From Bradysia coprophila (taxonomy: Eukaryota > Arthropoda > Insecta > Diptera > Sciaridae), in NCBI RefSeq assembly GCF_014529535.1, contig NW_023503501.1:4718150-4782149 (forward strand): a stretch of DNA of 64,000 nt, in the 5' to 3' direction. Position 1 is the first letter of the stretch. Each line of letters begins with the position of its first letter. The notes under the pieces were generated by a model, which saw only the letters and a program-made list of their open reading frames with translations, did not search any database and was not told the DNA's origin. Position numbers and translations under genes: made by a program. Below are positions 1 to 11,413 of the stretch, in pieces.

Positions 1-987
1 GTTAAAAGCAAGGAGTTTGTTGACCAGCTGGTGATATGCATTTGACGCTAATCCGGCGCGGCATATATTTAGTATGTGTTAGAACAACACATAACATTTA
101 TTTGAAATATCTCGACATATTAAAGACTTAGGCACGAGTGGATAATTTGAAAAGTTAACTTAAATATGAAAATAGGCTTTTCTTTTAGGAAGTGAGCGTT
201 ACATACAGAAGTGGCATTTTCTTTCAGTAGTAAACTCCCTGGCAAATATAAAATTTAAATTGGATGGCTATGAAAACTCAAATTGCGCCGAAATTGCTCG
301 TACTTAGAATTCATTGTTATCACTTCGTTGACAAACTCAAAATCAATTTCTAGGAATGGTTGACCTTGACCTCTTCAGTTCATTCAATTCAGCATTTTTA
401 TCATTAAACGTGTAGACAGCGTCGCTTTTTTTCGGATAGTGTTTGGCCCAATAATTAAATTTTTATGGAAACAAAATTATAATATTTCCTACACATCGAT
501 CCTATGTGTCTTTGTGCGAAGGTTTCATACGTTTGCTATTTGAAACACGTCGAACCAGAGCCTGAGAACGCTCTAACTTGAGTAAAACGCAACCGATTTT
601 GAAAATTTTTTTCGCCATGTATTACCTGATCGCAAGAAAAACAAGAACTGAGCACAAGAAAAAGAAATATTGATCGCATGAAAACCTATTCTCTCTTTCT
701 TAGTGATTTTGTAAAAGGAAAATACATATATTAGTTGGTCTCAGAACTGCAGAAGATGGTGATCTACCTACACTGCTAGCAAATTTTCTTTTCATTCTTG
801 CGATGAATTCTTTTTTCCAGCGATCAATTAATCTTTTTCTTGCGATCGATTGTCCTGTTTTGTAATATCAAAAAGAAGGTTCAGTTGGGAGATGACCAAA
901 ATTGGTAGAGCAGTTCCAGATATAGGATCAGATAATTGACCGTTTGATATATTTTTGGGCTACGGCCTGTCTGTCGATTGTTAAACG

Positions 988-1089
988 AAAAAACCAACCG
1001 TCAGAACAGTCGGAGCGTTAATATGTTTACGGTTCGTGCGGGGCCCAGTCGGGGCAAACGCTCCGACTGTTCTGACGGCTTGTTTTTCC
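988..1089. mobile_element. Short inverted-repeat element (MITE-like)
   Basis: Arms of about 32 bp at 988-1019 and 1056-1089 pair with few mismatches (core CCGTCAGAACAGTCGGAGCG and its reverse complement) around a GC-rich loop containing GGGGCCC. No target-site duplication was recognised. It could be a decayed miniature transposon or a stand-alone hairpin; it has no coding capacity. Confidence 0.6.
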
Positions 1090-1196
1090 TAGGTATTACG
1101 GTGATTGGAAAAAACCACTACTTTCGTAATGTCGTTGAAAAGTCCAATTTTTGAGTAATTTTACAATTTAATTTTATCGCAACTATTGACTCAGAT

Positions 1197-1345
1197 CAAT
1201 GCACTTCAAGCAAAAGTGCTATTAATGACAGCTGCCAAATAGAGTACTTTTTGTATGAAATTTTAACCCCACTCTTTTTACAATGTACAATTTTGTGAAG
1301 TTTCAGTACCCTATTTAGAGTACCACTTTTACTTGAAGTGCGTTG
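1197..1345. mobile_element. MITE family A, copy 1
   Basis: A 149-bp element whose ends are inverted repeats of CAACGCACTTCAAG (left end CAATGCACTTCAAG). It is flanked by the direct repeat CTCAGAT at 1190-1196 and 1346-1352, which looks like a 7-bp (or imperfect 8-bp) target-site duplication. The inside has TACTCTAT-type subterminal repeats shared with the copies at 3935 and 14874. It is non-coding. The TSD length suits a hAT-like or other cut-and-paste parent, not identified in this window. Confidence 0.75.
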
Positions 1346-2539
1346 CTCAGATAAATAAATGTAATTTTGTAGAACTTGTCGGACATGTTTCTGATAATAG
1401 AAGAATTAATCGAGTCGAGTTAATCTTATGGTGTTTACAAGGAGAAAAAAATCATTCTTTCTCTATATAGTTTCTGGAGTCACCGTTCCGCTGTCCATAT
1501 CCGTCGTTACTAGTACAAAACAAGGGATGAAAAGTTAAACAGTCCTGTTTTCGTGATTGTTGTTGATCCGAGGTGAAGCCGATATATTAGGCAAAGACTT
1601 GACTGGACAATATTTATTTGTTGTCGTCGTTTACGCGTTTAAATTTGACGAAAGATGAAAGATTTGATCCTTCTTGTTGTTTTTCTTGTTCTTATGTGGA
1701 AGTAATTTTCAGACAATTAAACCGTATTGAAGAATGTTTTAAGCATTTGCTCTTTACTTCCTACGGCTGTTGACAATCTGGAACGTTAAAAATACCAGTA
1801 CTTCAATATAAAGTACAGGTATACCCTTAATATTTATGGTGACTATTCGTTTGTTTTGCTTGGTCACCTCCGAAAACAATCCTTCGTGCAGCATTTTCTC
1901 TACACATTGTGCAATGTCAGCTTATATTACGTTGGCCAGAGCTAATCAGAGAAACGATATGATATGGTTTTGCTTCCGGTTCGGTCGAAGCAACGCACAT
2001 CCGTTATTTCTCATGGCATCTGAGTAATCAGTTATTTCCATGCAGCTGAGTAATCGGTTATTTCTGTAATAGTAGTTGTTAAAAGAGAGCCGTCTGTGAA
2101 GCAAATCAGTGGGTCATAGAAATTCCCGACGTCTTAATTTTGACCTAGGTGGAGTCCTTTTTTAATATTCGTACATTCAGTGCCGGACTGACTCGAATAA
2201 GCCCACCAGGGGCGACATGCTACAAATGTCCAAAATTTAAAACTTTCATTAAGTTCACACTGCTACGGGTGATTTCATTTTCGATATTAAGTGTAGAAAA
2301 GTATCGCTTTATCGTCGATTAAAAGCGATATGAAAATAGATATTTCTGAACTCAGTTACAAAAAGTGTTTTAAGGCGCACAATGTGTATTCAAAAATTGA
2401 TTCACAGCAAATAGCCGAATGGTTAATTAGGTGTTGCTCGATAAACATCGAGTTTTGGTGTCGGAAGTACAGAAAAGTCAAACTTCTCGATCATAGTTTG
2501 CGTGTCGAAATCCGTCGAATTTCAGTCTTTAAGCAATAG

Positions 2540-3000
2540 TATGTTACAAGTATTGTAAAAACTCATTACAATACGTGTACCACATCATGCTTTGTACCAA
2601 TCGAGAATTGAAATAGACAAAATAGACAAAGACTTTGAGTGTTGGAAAATCCCATCAAACTGGTGCGGAAATTTTGGACATTTCAATCTAGTTATCGATA
2701 TGGAAATCCGTCGTATTTCAATTCTCCGTGGCACAACATACTATTGTGCCAACCGAGAATTGAAATAGACAAATGCACAAAAATTCAGAATTTTCATTGT
2801 AAACAATCACTCTTCGAATTTGATCGATCACGTTGCTTTGCATTTTTTTAAAACGAATGCTGTAATAACTCATACGAATTTCATTTCAACACTGGTTTGA
2901 GTGTTGTAATAAGCCATGAAAACGGGTGTTGTAATTTTGGTCATTTCAATCTAGTTATCGATATTGAAATCCGTCGTATTTCAATTCTCGGTGGCACAAA
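2540..3000. repeat. Composite repeat family B, copy 1 (rearranged)
   Basis: This block contains a fragment of a palindromic unit (TGTTACAAGTATTGTAA, from 2541) followed by two units bounded by inverted GTGCCAACCGAGAATTGAAAT and ATTTCAATTCTCGGTGGCAC. The first (about 2593-2735) is internally deleted and the second (about 2747-2998) is nearly full. The same ordered pair of units occurs at 16107-16492 and 32058-32427, so the two are mobilised or duplicated together. There is no coding capacity. Confidence 0.7.
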
Positions 3001-3934
3001 ATACATTTCACCACTAGTGACGAAAAGTATATAGGAAAATACGTTTCACCACTAGTAGCAAAAAGTAAAATATAGAAAAACAGAGAAAAAAGACCATTCA
3101 ATCATCACCCAAATCACGTTTGAAAAAGTTCAGCTTTCGCAGCGCAGTTGCAGAAAAGGAGTGTCACTCGGTATGACACCGTAACTATTTTTTGACTAGC
3201 TTTAAAACTTCTTCGCCATGAATGTAGAATGTGCTTGTGTAATGCGAACAAACTTTCACTTTTTCCTAAGAATCATACAAACAATACTGTTAGGACCAGT
3301 GAGTGATATTCGGGAATTATTTCTTTAAAATACGTAATAATTCGTTCGCTAAAACTGAACCTTGACTGGGGGAATGTCACAGTTCACAAAGGGTAGCTAT
3401 ATAATATACGTAGTTATAGCATTTTAATGACTTTACACGTACAACAACAAAGAACTCCGTCGATTGGTATATGATTAAGCCAAGTAAACAAATCGGCCTT
3501 TTGCTCTCCTAATTAATCGCGGAGAGAACTTTCCGCTTAGTCGTCATATATTATAACATACGAGAGACAGAATAATAAAATAAGGCAACATCGTTAGACA
3601 TCCAAAAACATTTTCAATTTTAGCTAATATAACACAATTTCGATATTCTCTTCTAACGTGCTCGGTTTATTTGAATTCATCGGCTAAATGTTCAACAGCG
3701 TTCATCGAGTGTAGTTGAGGAAAAGCGCTCGTTCGATTCGGATTGTTATTATTATAAGTGACGCCGCGTCGTTCTGTTCGGTGGAATTTAAATTTCGGGA
3801 TATTTTTTTAAAAGGTATAGACGAGTGGTTGCCAAGTGAATTTGATGCAAAAAATTATTTTTTTCTGTTTCACGTTCCTCTATTTCATAACACACTTGAA
3901 TACAAACAACGGGCGTAGTTTTCTTTGGTCGAAT

Positions 3935-4095
3935 CAACGCACTTCAAGCAAAAGTGGTACTCTAAATAGGGTACTAAAACTTGACAGTGCTCCATACACA
4001 ATTTTACACTGTAAAAAGAGTGGGGATAAAATTTCATACAAAAAGTACTCTATTTGTCAGGTGTCAATCGAAGCACTTTTGCTTGGAGTGCGTTG
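3935..4095. mobile_element. MITE family A, copy 2
   Basis: A 161-bp element bounded by inverted CAACGCACTTCAAGC and GGAGTGCGTTG. It has an exact 7-bp direct repeat GTCGAAT at 3928-3934 and 4096-4102. Its interior carries inverted TACTCTAAATAG/CTATTT blocks like those in the copy at 1197. It lies about 170 bp upstream of the coding exon of the tetraspan gene at 4269, so it may fall in that gene's 5' UTR intron or promoter region. Confidence 0.8.
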
Positions 4096-4268
4096 GTCGA
4101 ATATTTGATTCATATGTCTGCAATAATTCCAGTGATTTACAGCCCAAATTTTATTTTTGTATTCAAGGTTAATATGGAAATGTACAGAAAAAATTTAAAA
4201 AAAAATCTTGCAAGTTGATATAGCTAACCGAAATCATTATTTTGTATTTTATCGTTTCACTAGGCAAC

Positions 4269-7200
4269 ATGATAACCGTTGACTCGTGTCTGTGTTTTAA
4301 GCTCGAGACCGGAGGTATGTTTATCTTTTTTTTTTTGTTATTTGCTTTTTTTCTGTGTTCGATTTTGTGATTTTCGAACAGTTTGTTCTTGTCGACAAAT
4401 CTTAATAGTCTATAATAGTTACGGTTCGGTTGACTCAATACCCTCTACAGCAACCGAACTACATTTATTGAGGTGGTAGAAATGCAACGTAGCCTTTGCA
4501 TTTTACATGTGAAATTAGTCAACAGTGTATGATCCTACAAACAGATGAATAAGGTGGTAGTTTGATAGCGTCAAAACAAAATTTGTTTGCTAGAGAGGTT
4601 ATTGGTTGACTTCAAATTACTTTACATGCTACATGCGTCGAAAACCGTACTTTTCATGTTTCAAGCACGTCTTTCGACGACCTCAGCATGTAAAATCCAT
4701 TTATCCATAATGTATGTGATACAGCTTATGCGTCGCAATAAAATCGTTAAATCGTTATATCGTTGTTCTAACACCAAAAAATAGTAGAATTTCTTGTGCA
4801 GTCCATATTCGTCGCACCATCGGTTTTGATATTTATACAACGCTCCAATAAAACGGATGTATTCCGACGATTCCGACCGAATTCAATAAATTGTTCTCTA
4901 GATCAAGAAGAGTCGACAAAAGTTGACTGGCATTTGGGTGCCCTTTAAATGACGAAAATGTGTGAAGCACCCTTCGTACAAAAATTGAAAACCCCGTTGT
5001 GGGCACTCAGGATAAGATTGTCTCAAATCAACACAGAACAAACCAAGGCCCAGATTAGAGTTTAAATAAGAGTCATTCGCGGTTAAATTGGCCGTTAAAA
5101 AAATATTTTCTGGACCAGAACTTCTGGTGCTTGGTTTACAGTGTGTTTGCTCAAATACAGATCAATAATTTGGCGCAAGTTCTCTCAGAAATCAGTAGTT
5201 TCATGTTTAGTTTTCATAAACGGCAAGCGTATCTCCACTCCACGATTCTGTTAATTCTATTGTTTAAGGTATGCGTTAGTGTTTCAAGGTTAAATGTATC
5301 CAGGGCCGTAATGACTACCCAATAGCCCTTCATTCGGGCGTTGAAGGTCGAATATATGTTAAAGTCCTTCGATCATACACGAAAATAAAAAGTCCTTCGG
5401 ACATCGACCGAGGGGCAAACCTGACCCTAACTTTCAGGTTGAACTAATTTTTGACCACTAATGACCACTGTCAATCTATTCAGATTTCGTGTCCGACAAT
5501 TTGATACCATAACAGCTAGTCAAACAATGTGCCTTTCAATTATTTAGCCGAACCCTTCCTCAGTAAGAATCAATTGAATTGAGTTATATGAAGTAAGTGT
5601 AAAATGTTCGATTTCAATATTATATGCGAAATGAGACTGATAAAAATGCAAATCTATTGGCATGTTGTTGACTGACTAGTGCGGAATACACGAATTTGTT
5701 TAGATAAAACATTTTATCTTACCATCAATATTTATTTGCTGGAATTGCAAATGTGTGAGTTATTTGATAAAATCCACCGGTTTATCGACGCCGGCCGCCA
5801 CCACTTTAATGTATTCTTTAGTATAACACGCTTGGTTTTATATTTAGCTTTGTATAACAACGAGTATAATGTTTCGTATTTCATAATACAAATCACAATC
5901 CGAACTTCACACAGAACGCTCTATGGATGTATAGCATTGTGAAGAGAGCGCACAAATTTGTGGACAATATTAATGAAAGGTGGAATATATGTAATGGTAG
6001 TGGCTTGATTGCGTTTTATATCGTCATTATTAGTTTCGTTTCCGTTGCCCAACCTTGATATTTACTTTAATGAAAGGGTGCAGGCAGGCGAAATATGGCA
6101 TTTTCTTTTAAAATCTAGATTTATTTGCATCATTCGTTGTTACAGTCGAAGAAATTTAGTTTTCGGGTTTTCCAAAGGTATTAATCTTATTTAACCCACA
6201 CTTTATCCCACAACAATGGAATCCACAAATTTAAATTTAGTTAACTCAGCGGTCGCAATGACGGCGCTGCAGTCACGATTTCAAAATGTGATATAGGGTG
6301 GATAAACTAAATTTTGGTTTTGGTTACATTTTCTCTTGGTTTTTAATTATTACATCAGGCTTCTAAATTAAGAGTACCTTTATGCAATATAAACCGTTTG
6401 AGTTTGAAAAAAGATGTTTTGTATCAGTGAACGATATAGGAAAGCGTTCAGTACGTCTCAACATACAAAAGAACGTAAAATATAATTGTAACATTTAGCC
6501 ACCCTACGTCCGTCATCGCTTCTATTGTCTTCAAAAACATATTGTGTGCTTGTCATGATATGTATCAGACGTTTGTTTATTTATGTGTCTCATCTAAAAT
6601 GCTGGCCAGCAAAATTTTGATCATTAAATTCAACGGCAAAATTGATCTAAATGTTAAAATAATTGTGAACAATTGTGAAGTTAATGTGGTTTTGTTTTCT
6701 CTTCATAAAAGAATTTGCATCAGTTCCATGTAAAGTGCGGAGCACCATTAGAAAAAAAAACTTGTCGCTGAAGAATGATCAAAAAGTTGCTGGACGCAGT
6801 AGCTACAATTAATGCTTTGCAGGATATAGAATAAAAATTAGAGAAACACCAAGAGCCGTCCATTTGAAATCTTCACAATCATCATTTCAACTAAAGGCTT
6901 TTTTTTAAACGAAACGCAGATTCGGAACATTCTTTTTCGCCAAATTACAATTTGGCATAGGAAATAAATTCAACTCTTTTTATAAGTGAAGCTCATGATT
7001 GAGCTCAATCATGAAAACAGAATCTGGTCAGGAATAAGATAAGAATATGAATATATGACGAACTTCAAAGTTCCTGATTTATAATCCTGAGATGCCTGCT
7101 CATGCAATTATGCGATTTACGATTTCCAAAGAATTTTAATATCAACTTTTAGACAAAATAACAATTTCCAAGTCTGTTTTCTATTTGATTTATTTGATGT

Positions 7201-10200
7201 ATTTCCGACCTCGTTCTAGGGTAATAAAATTTTCTGTGGATTATTTGTAACTTCATGAAAATATTAAGATGGAAAACCTCAGAAACATTCACATAAAAAT
7301 TATGCTTTCCTAACTAATGTTGAAATAGCCTTTTTGCACTCATTAGGAACTTAGGAAAATAACTACTGGTCGAGACGGTTTACTTGTAGTCCGAAATTAT
7401 ATTTTGGCTTCGTAGAACACAGATAAACACAAGAGAGAGGAATTATATGATATGCAGTATATACTGTCCCGCAATGAAAGTAGATAAGTAGGTATGGCCA
7501 GTCCATACAAGTCGGAGCACATACGGATTTGCATGGCGCCACCTCAAACTAACTCATTTCTAGTGGAAATTTGCACTAGAAATGAGTTTGTTTGAGGTGG
7601 CGCCATGCAAATCCGTATGTGCTCCAGCTAGAACAAATTTGAACGTTTGGCCATACCTATCTATTTACTTTCATTGCTGTCCCGTACAATCTTTTTCTAA
7701 ATAAAAGTTATAGTCAAATCGACAATATTGTATTATTTGGCGATTTGTCATATTTTGGAGTTTCTTCACACTTTGGCGATTTTTCTTGACAATTCATCAT
7801 ATTTAGTTGATTTGTTAAATCATCAAGAAAAGTCTCAGAAGTGTGAAGAAACGCCATAAAGACAAATTTTCAATTCTCTATGATCCTTGGAGTTTCTTTA
7901 CTCTTTGGCGATATTTCTTGGTTTTTCTTCACATTATGGCGATTTTTCTTGTTGATTTAACAAATCAACCATAAGAGGTTCCGAGCCTACGCTGAAATTG
8001 TAGCCTACATTTCTGCGTTTCGAAATTTTTGATCGCTGATATCTTTTTACGAGAGCCCTTTTTGAAAAATGTACGACCACATTTTCGAGTAAAAATATGT
8101 CAGCTTTGAATAAAAAATAAAATTGTCTGTGGAACTTTCACAAGTTTGTGCTTTGAGAAAAGTGTACCTCTTTGATGCAAATTTGGGGCATCGGTACAGT
8201 TTTCTCAAAGCACATGGAACTTTCACAGACAATTTTATTTTTTATTCAAAGCTGAGATGTTTTTACTCGAAAATGTGGTCGTACATTTTTCAAAAAGGGC
8301 TCTCGTAAAAAGATATCAGCGATCAAAAATTTCGAAACGCAGAAATGTAGGCTACAATTTCAGCGTAGGCTCGGAACCTCATAATGATGAATTGCCAAGA
8401 AAAATCGATAGAGTGTGAAGAGAAGAAGAGAAAAATCGCCAGAGTGTGAGGAAACGCCAAAGTGTAAAAATACGTTTTTGAAATGTCTCTACATTATCTT
8501 TCGTAAAATGATAGTGTCCTCGGGATCTTTCGTTAAAGTATGAATTCCCTAGGATCGAACAAGATGCCGTTACCTGACGTAAAATAAGAGTTTCCTTAGG
8601 ATCGAACCAGGCAGCATTTCGTAACTTTTATAAAAGGATAGATTCACTAGCTTCGAACAAATAACGCCTTTTAGATAAATTTCGTAAAAGGATAAATTTC
8701 CAAGGATTTGTTTAATCACCACGAAGAATCGCCAAAGTGTGAAGAAACGCAACAAAGACAAATTTATCATTCTTTGTTTTTGCCGGCGTTTCTTCATCCC
8801 TTGCCAATTTTTTATTTTTGGCGATTCTTCATGGGAATCATGATTAATGACGGCTACGAGCGTTAGCGAAAACGAATGAGATGTTCCGATCCGAATCTGC
8901 GAGCGAACTTCCGTTTCGTTTAAAAAAAAGCCTTTAGTTGAAATGATGATGATGAAGATTTCAAATGGGGCTCTTGGTGTTTCTCTAATTTCGATTCTAT
9001 ATCCTGCAAAGCATTAGTTGAAGCTATTGCGTCCAGCAACTTTTTGATCATTCTTCAGCGACAAGTTTTTTTTCCAATGGTGCTCCGCACTTTACATCGA
9101 ACTGATGCAAATTCCTTTATGAGAAGAAAACAAAACCACAGTAACTTCACTATTATTCACAATTATTTTAACATTTAGATCAATTTTGCCGTTGAATTTA
9201 ATGATCAAAATTTTGCTGGCCAGCATTTTAGATGAGACACATAAATAAACAAACGTCTGATACATATCATGACAAGCACACAATATGTTTTTGAAGACAA
9301 TAGAAGCGATGACGGACGTAGGGTGGCTAAATGTACAATTATATTTTACGTTCTTTTGTATGTTGATACGTACTGAACGCTCTCCTATATCGTTCACTGA
9401 TACAAAACATCTTTTTTCAAACTCAAACGGTTTATATTGCATAAAGGTACTCTTAATTTAGAAGCCTGATGTAATAATTAAAAACCAAGAGAAAATGTAA
9501 CCAAAACCAAAATTTAGTTTATCCACCCTATATCACATTTTGAAATCGTGACTGCAGCGCCGTCATTGCGACCGCTGAGTTAACTAAATTTAAATTTGTG
9601 GATTCCATTGTTGTGGGATAAAGTGTGGGTTAAATAAGATTAATACCTTTGGAAAACCCGAAAACTAAATTTCCTCGACTGTAGTTACGCTTATACTCGC
9701 TTACGTCATTTTCTTTCCGAGTAATTTCTTTCTCTTTGTTATTACATGTGTGAAGTTTGTAGTTCGAACCTGACGTCGCAACAACAAATTTCCCATAAAT
9801 ACAATGATCTTCATACTTGTGGGCTGAAAATACCGGTTTTTGGCGTGTCCGTAATGACAACTAAAATAGTATATTTTCCACCGTGTTACATAAGTCGACT
9901 TCTTTTAGCACTAGTCCTAAGATTTCGTGTGCTACAAAAATCTTGTGCAACGAGGTGCATATTTTCTGCGAAAAACATACAATTAAATCAACGAATCATT
10001 TCCACCAACAGTTGTAGATGAAGTAAATCAAGACCGAGGGGGAAACCACTCTTTTTTATTGACGTGATTAACCAGTCATTAACATGATGACGAATCAGTG
10101 ATTAACCAGCATTTAAATAGGGGTATCGTTGCAAAACTACAATGAATCGTGAAATATGGTGGTTAATCATGGTTAATCACTGATTGACCGTGCATTTTCA

Positions 10201-11413
10201 CAAAAATCATGTTGCTGATTAACAGATTAACTGATTAACCATGTTAATCACAAAAGAGTGGTTTCCCCATCGATCAAGACAACGTTGAAAAATTACATGA
10301 AATTTTAATGAAGTCGCCTGTAAGGTCGCAATTTCGTTCACAAAATGAGGCCTTTGACTACTTTCAACTTACACCGCTGATGGAAATTATTTTTATTGCC
10401 TTTCCCATCCGAAAGTTGACTATTACATAGCAGAGTGCCTCCTGCGAAAATGATCCATTACTACTATACTATCACAGCGACTACCACGAACTTTTTACAC
10501 GAAGAATTTCGAACTGATGTCGAACATGAACATGAAGAACATTGTAAATAGTTTATTTATATCTCGTCAATAATAGGTTTGTTTCAAGTAACTGGTAAAC
10601 ACGAATTTCCACTGGCCGAACGAACACGATTTCATCCATAGCGATCGGTTTTTATATAAATATTGATGAGATTATGTCTCTATCGATGAAATTTCACAGT
10701 AATTCGATAATTCGAATGGCCTTGCAGCAAACCTATCGACGCGCCTGATGCAGACGTTATACACTATATGTTGGTCTCGATGCTCAATTAACTTTTAACA
10801 AAATTACAGGTCTCATTATCGGCTGGCTGTCAATCATTGGCAACTTATTGTTCGCGACCATTTTTGCAATTTTCGTGATACTGCTATGTGTCTTCAGTTG
10901 CCAAGACATGGCGGAACAACTAGACCTTGAGACGTGCAACAGTTTCCGAGGAGGTGAGATACTTGTGAAATTTGTATAAGTTGATCTTTTTCGTTGATGG
11001 TAATGTGCAAATTAAAATTTAAGTATTCATTGGGGTGTTCGTGGTAATCATTATATTATGTATATTGGTTGCATACGCTGCTTGGAAACTGATTCAAGGA
11101 ACAAAAGCGGTTAGAAAACTTTGGAAAATCTTATTTCCCGAAAATATTTTATGTTTTTTTTCGCGCTTCTTTCCAGCGTGATCATTTCAAGGTCAAACCG
11201 ATGATGATTCTGTTAGGTATTGTGACAGTCCTATCCGCCCTCCAAATCTTAACGCTAACAGCAGCTGGTATCGTTAACGGATTGATACAATTTGTCGTCG
11301 ATGCCTACTTCTTCGTGGTCATTTACTCACTGTACGATCGTTTCCGAACCGAATACGAAAGTGGCGGCAACAACAGGCCGAATCTTCAATATCAAGCCGC
11401 TGGAAAAGTTTAA
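4269..11413 (+). CDS. DUF4728-type four-helix membrane protein, paralogue 1
   Basis: Four coding exons (4269-4314, 10810-10953, 11024-11109, 11177-11413) join in frame to give 170 aa, with GT-AG introns throughout. The protein starts MITVDSCLCFKLETGG. Hydrophobic segments lie at about 17-44, 65-88, 102-122 and 124-147, with a conserved RDHFKVKP stretch between helices 2 and 3 and YSLYDRFRTEYES after helix 4. The pattern (short Cys/LETG N-terminus, four helices, VIYSLY end) resembles the insect DUF4728 family, whose function is unknown; a membrane location is inferred. The ATG follows an AG acceptor (4262-4263), implying an unplaced non-coding first exon. Intron 1 is 6.5 kb and full of inverted-repeat elements; the other introns are 67-70 nt. 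A possible AATAAA is at 11653. The paralogue at 29.9 kb has identical exon 3 and 4 sizes. Confidence 0.85.
7472..7676. mobile_element. hAT-like palindromic MITE with 8-bp TSD, copy 1
   Basis: A 205-bp near-perfect palindrome that starts CAATGAAAGTAGATAAG and ends CTATTTACTTTCATTG, flanked by the exact direct repeat CTGTCCCG at 7464-7471 and 7677-7684. The 8-bp duplication and CAATG termini fit hAT elements, although P and Merlin elements also make 8-bp duplications. Most of the element pairs with itself around a centre near 7565. A relative with its own TSD is at 12810-12984. Confidence 0.88.
7975..8380. mobile_element. 406-bp near-perfect palindrome
   Basis: Arms of about 190 bp (from GAGGTTCCGAGCCTACGC to its reverse complement) pair almost without interruption around a short centre near 8170-8195. 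ATAA flanks both ends (7971-7974 and 8381-8384), a possible 4-bp target duplication. The open frames on the two strands are mirror images produced by the palindrome and are not genes. It is probably a non-autonomous terminal-inverted-repeat element; the superfamily is not identifiable from the ends. Confidence 0.82.
8490..8720. repeat. Degenerate direct repeats of ~60 bp
   Basis: Four or so diverged units share the pattern TTTCGTAAAAGGATA, then a TTCCCTAGGATCGAAC-like block, then a short spacer. Units are visible around 8500, 8570, 8620 and 8690. They sit in the loop of the fold-back element between the 406-bp palindrome and the right arm. No coding or RNA function is apparent. Confidence 0.5.
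10035..10272. mobile_element. Inverted-repeat element with 8-bp TSD ATCAAGAC
   Basis: A 238-bp element with inverted ends CGAGGGGGAAACCACTC and GAGTGGTTTCCCCATCG, flanked by exact ATCAAGAC repeats at 10027-10034 and 10273-10280. The interior has at least six copies, in both orientations, of a GATTAACCA/TGGTTAATC motif, so it could fold in many ways or bind a protein at repeated sites. The 8-bp TSD suggests a hAT-type parent. It lies in intron 1 of tetraspan paralogue 1. Confidence 0.85.
10571..10728. repeat. Hairpin repeat family D, copy 1
   Basis: About 158 bp bounded by inverted ATAGGTTTGTTTCAAG and CTTGCAGCAAACCTAT. It contains an inner inverted pair (TTTCATCCATAGCGAT and ATCTCTATCGATGAAA) around TATATAAATATTGATGAG. 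A second diverged copy is at 19248-19400. It lies just upstream of exon 2 of tetraspan paralogue 1. Confidence 0.6.

Larger units (their letters stand above)
1..4250. other. Gene-poor left edge with dispersed inverted-repeat elements
   Basis: No coding gene can be supported here. The stretch contains a short inverted repeat (988-1089), two copies of a small terminal-inverted-repeat element (1197-1345 and 3935-4095), and a repeat block at 2540-3000 shared with 16.1-16.5 and 32.1-32.4 kb. A short motif (TTTCACCACTAGT) recurs at 3005 and 3050. The last part presumably holds the promoter and non-coding first exon of the tetraspan gene whose coding starts at 4269, because an AG acceptor (4262-4263) sits just before its ATG. 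I could not place that exon. Confidence 0.6.
6141..9684. mobile_element. 3.5-kb fold-back element with ~790-bp inverted arms
   Basis: The left arm (about 6141-6935) and right arm (about 8885-9684) are reverse complements at roughly 95% by eye; outside these points the flanks do not match. The loop holds a hAT-like palindromic MITE (7472-7676), a 406-bp palindrome (7975-8380), short repeats based on GCCAAAGTGTGAAGAAACGCC, and a degenerate direct-repeat array (about 8490-8720). No transposase is visible. The right arm has an open frame of 116 codons (9442 down to 9092, ATG start) that single-base changes disrupt in the left arm. A shorter coding-like frame of 43 codons occurs toward the inner edge of the right arm. 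It may be a fold-back transposon or an inverted duplication of a decayed element. No convincing TSD was found. Confidence 0.75.
4315..10809 (+). other. Large first intron of tetraspan paralogue 1
   Basis: The intron runs from GTATGT at 4315 to ACAG at 10806-10809. Its first part (4.3-6.1 kb) shows nothing I can name. Then come the fold-back at 6141-9684, an 8-bp-TSD element at 10035-10272 and a hairpin repeat at about 10571-10728. If transcribed with the host gene, the long arms would form extended double-stranded RNA in the pre-mRNA. Confidence 0.75.

Noticed and set aside
8047-8308. Similar ORFs on both strands
   Set aside because: They are mirror images caused by the 406-bp palindrome, not independent genes.
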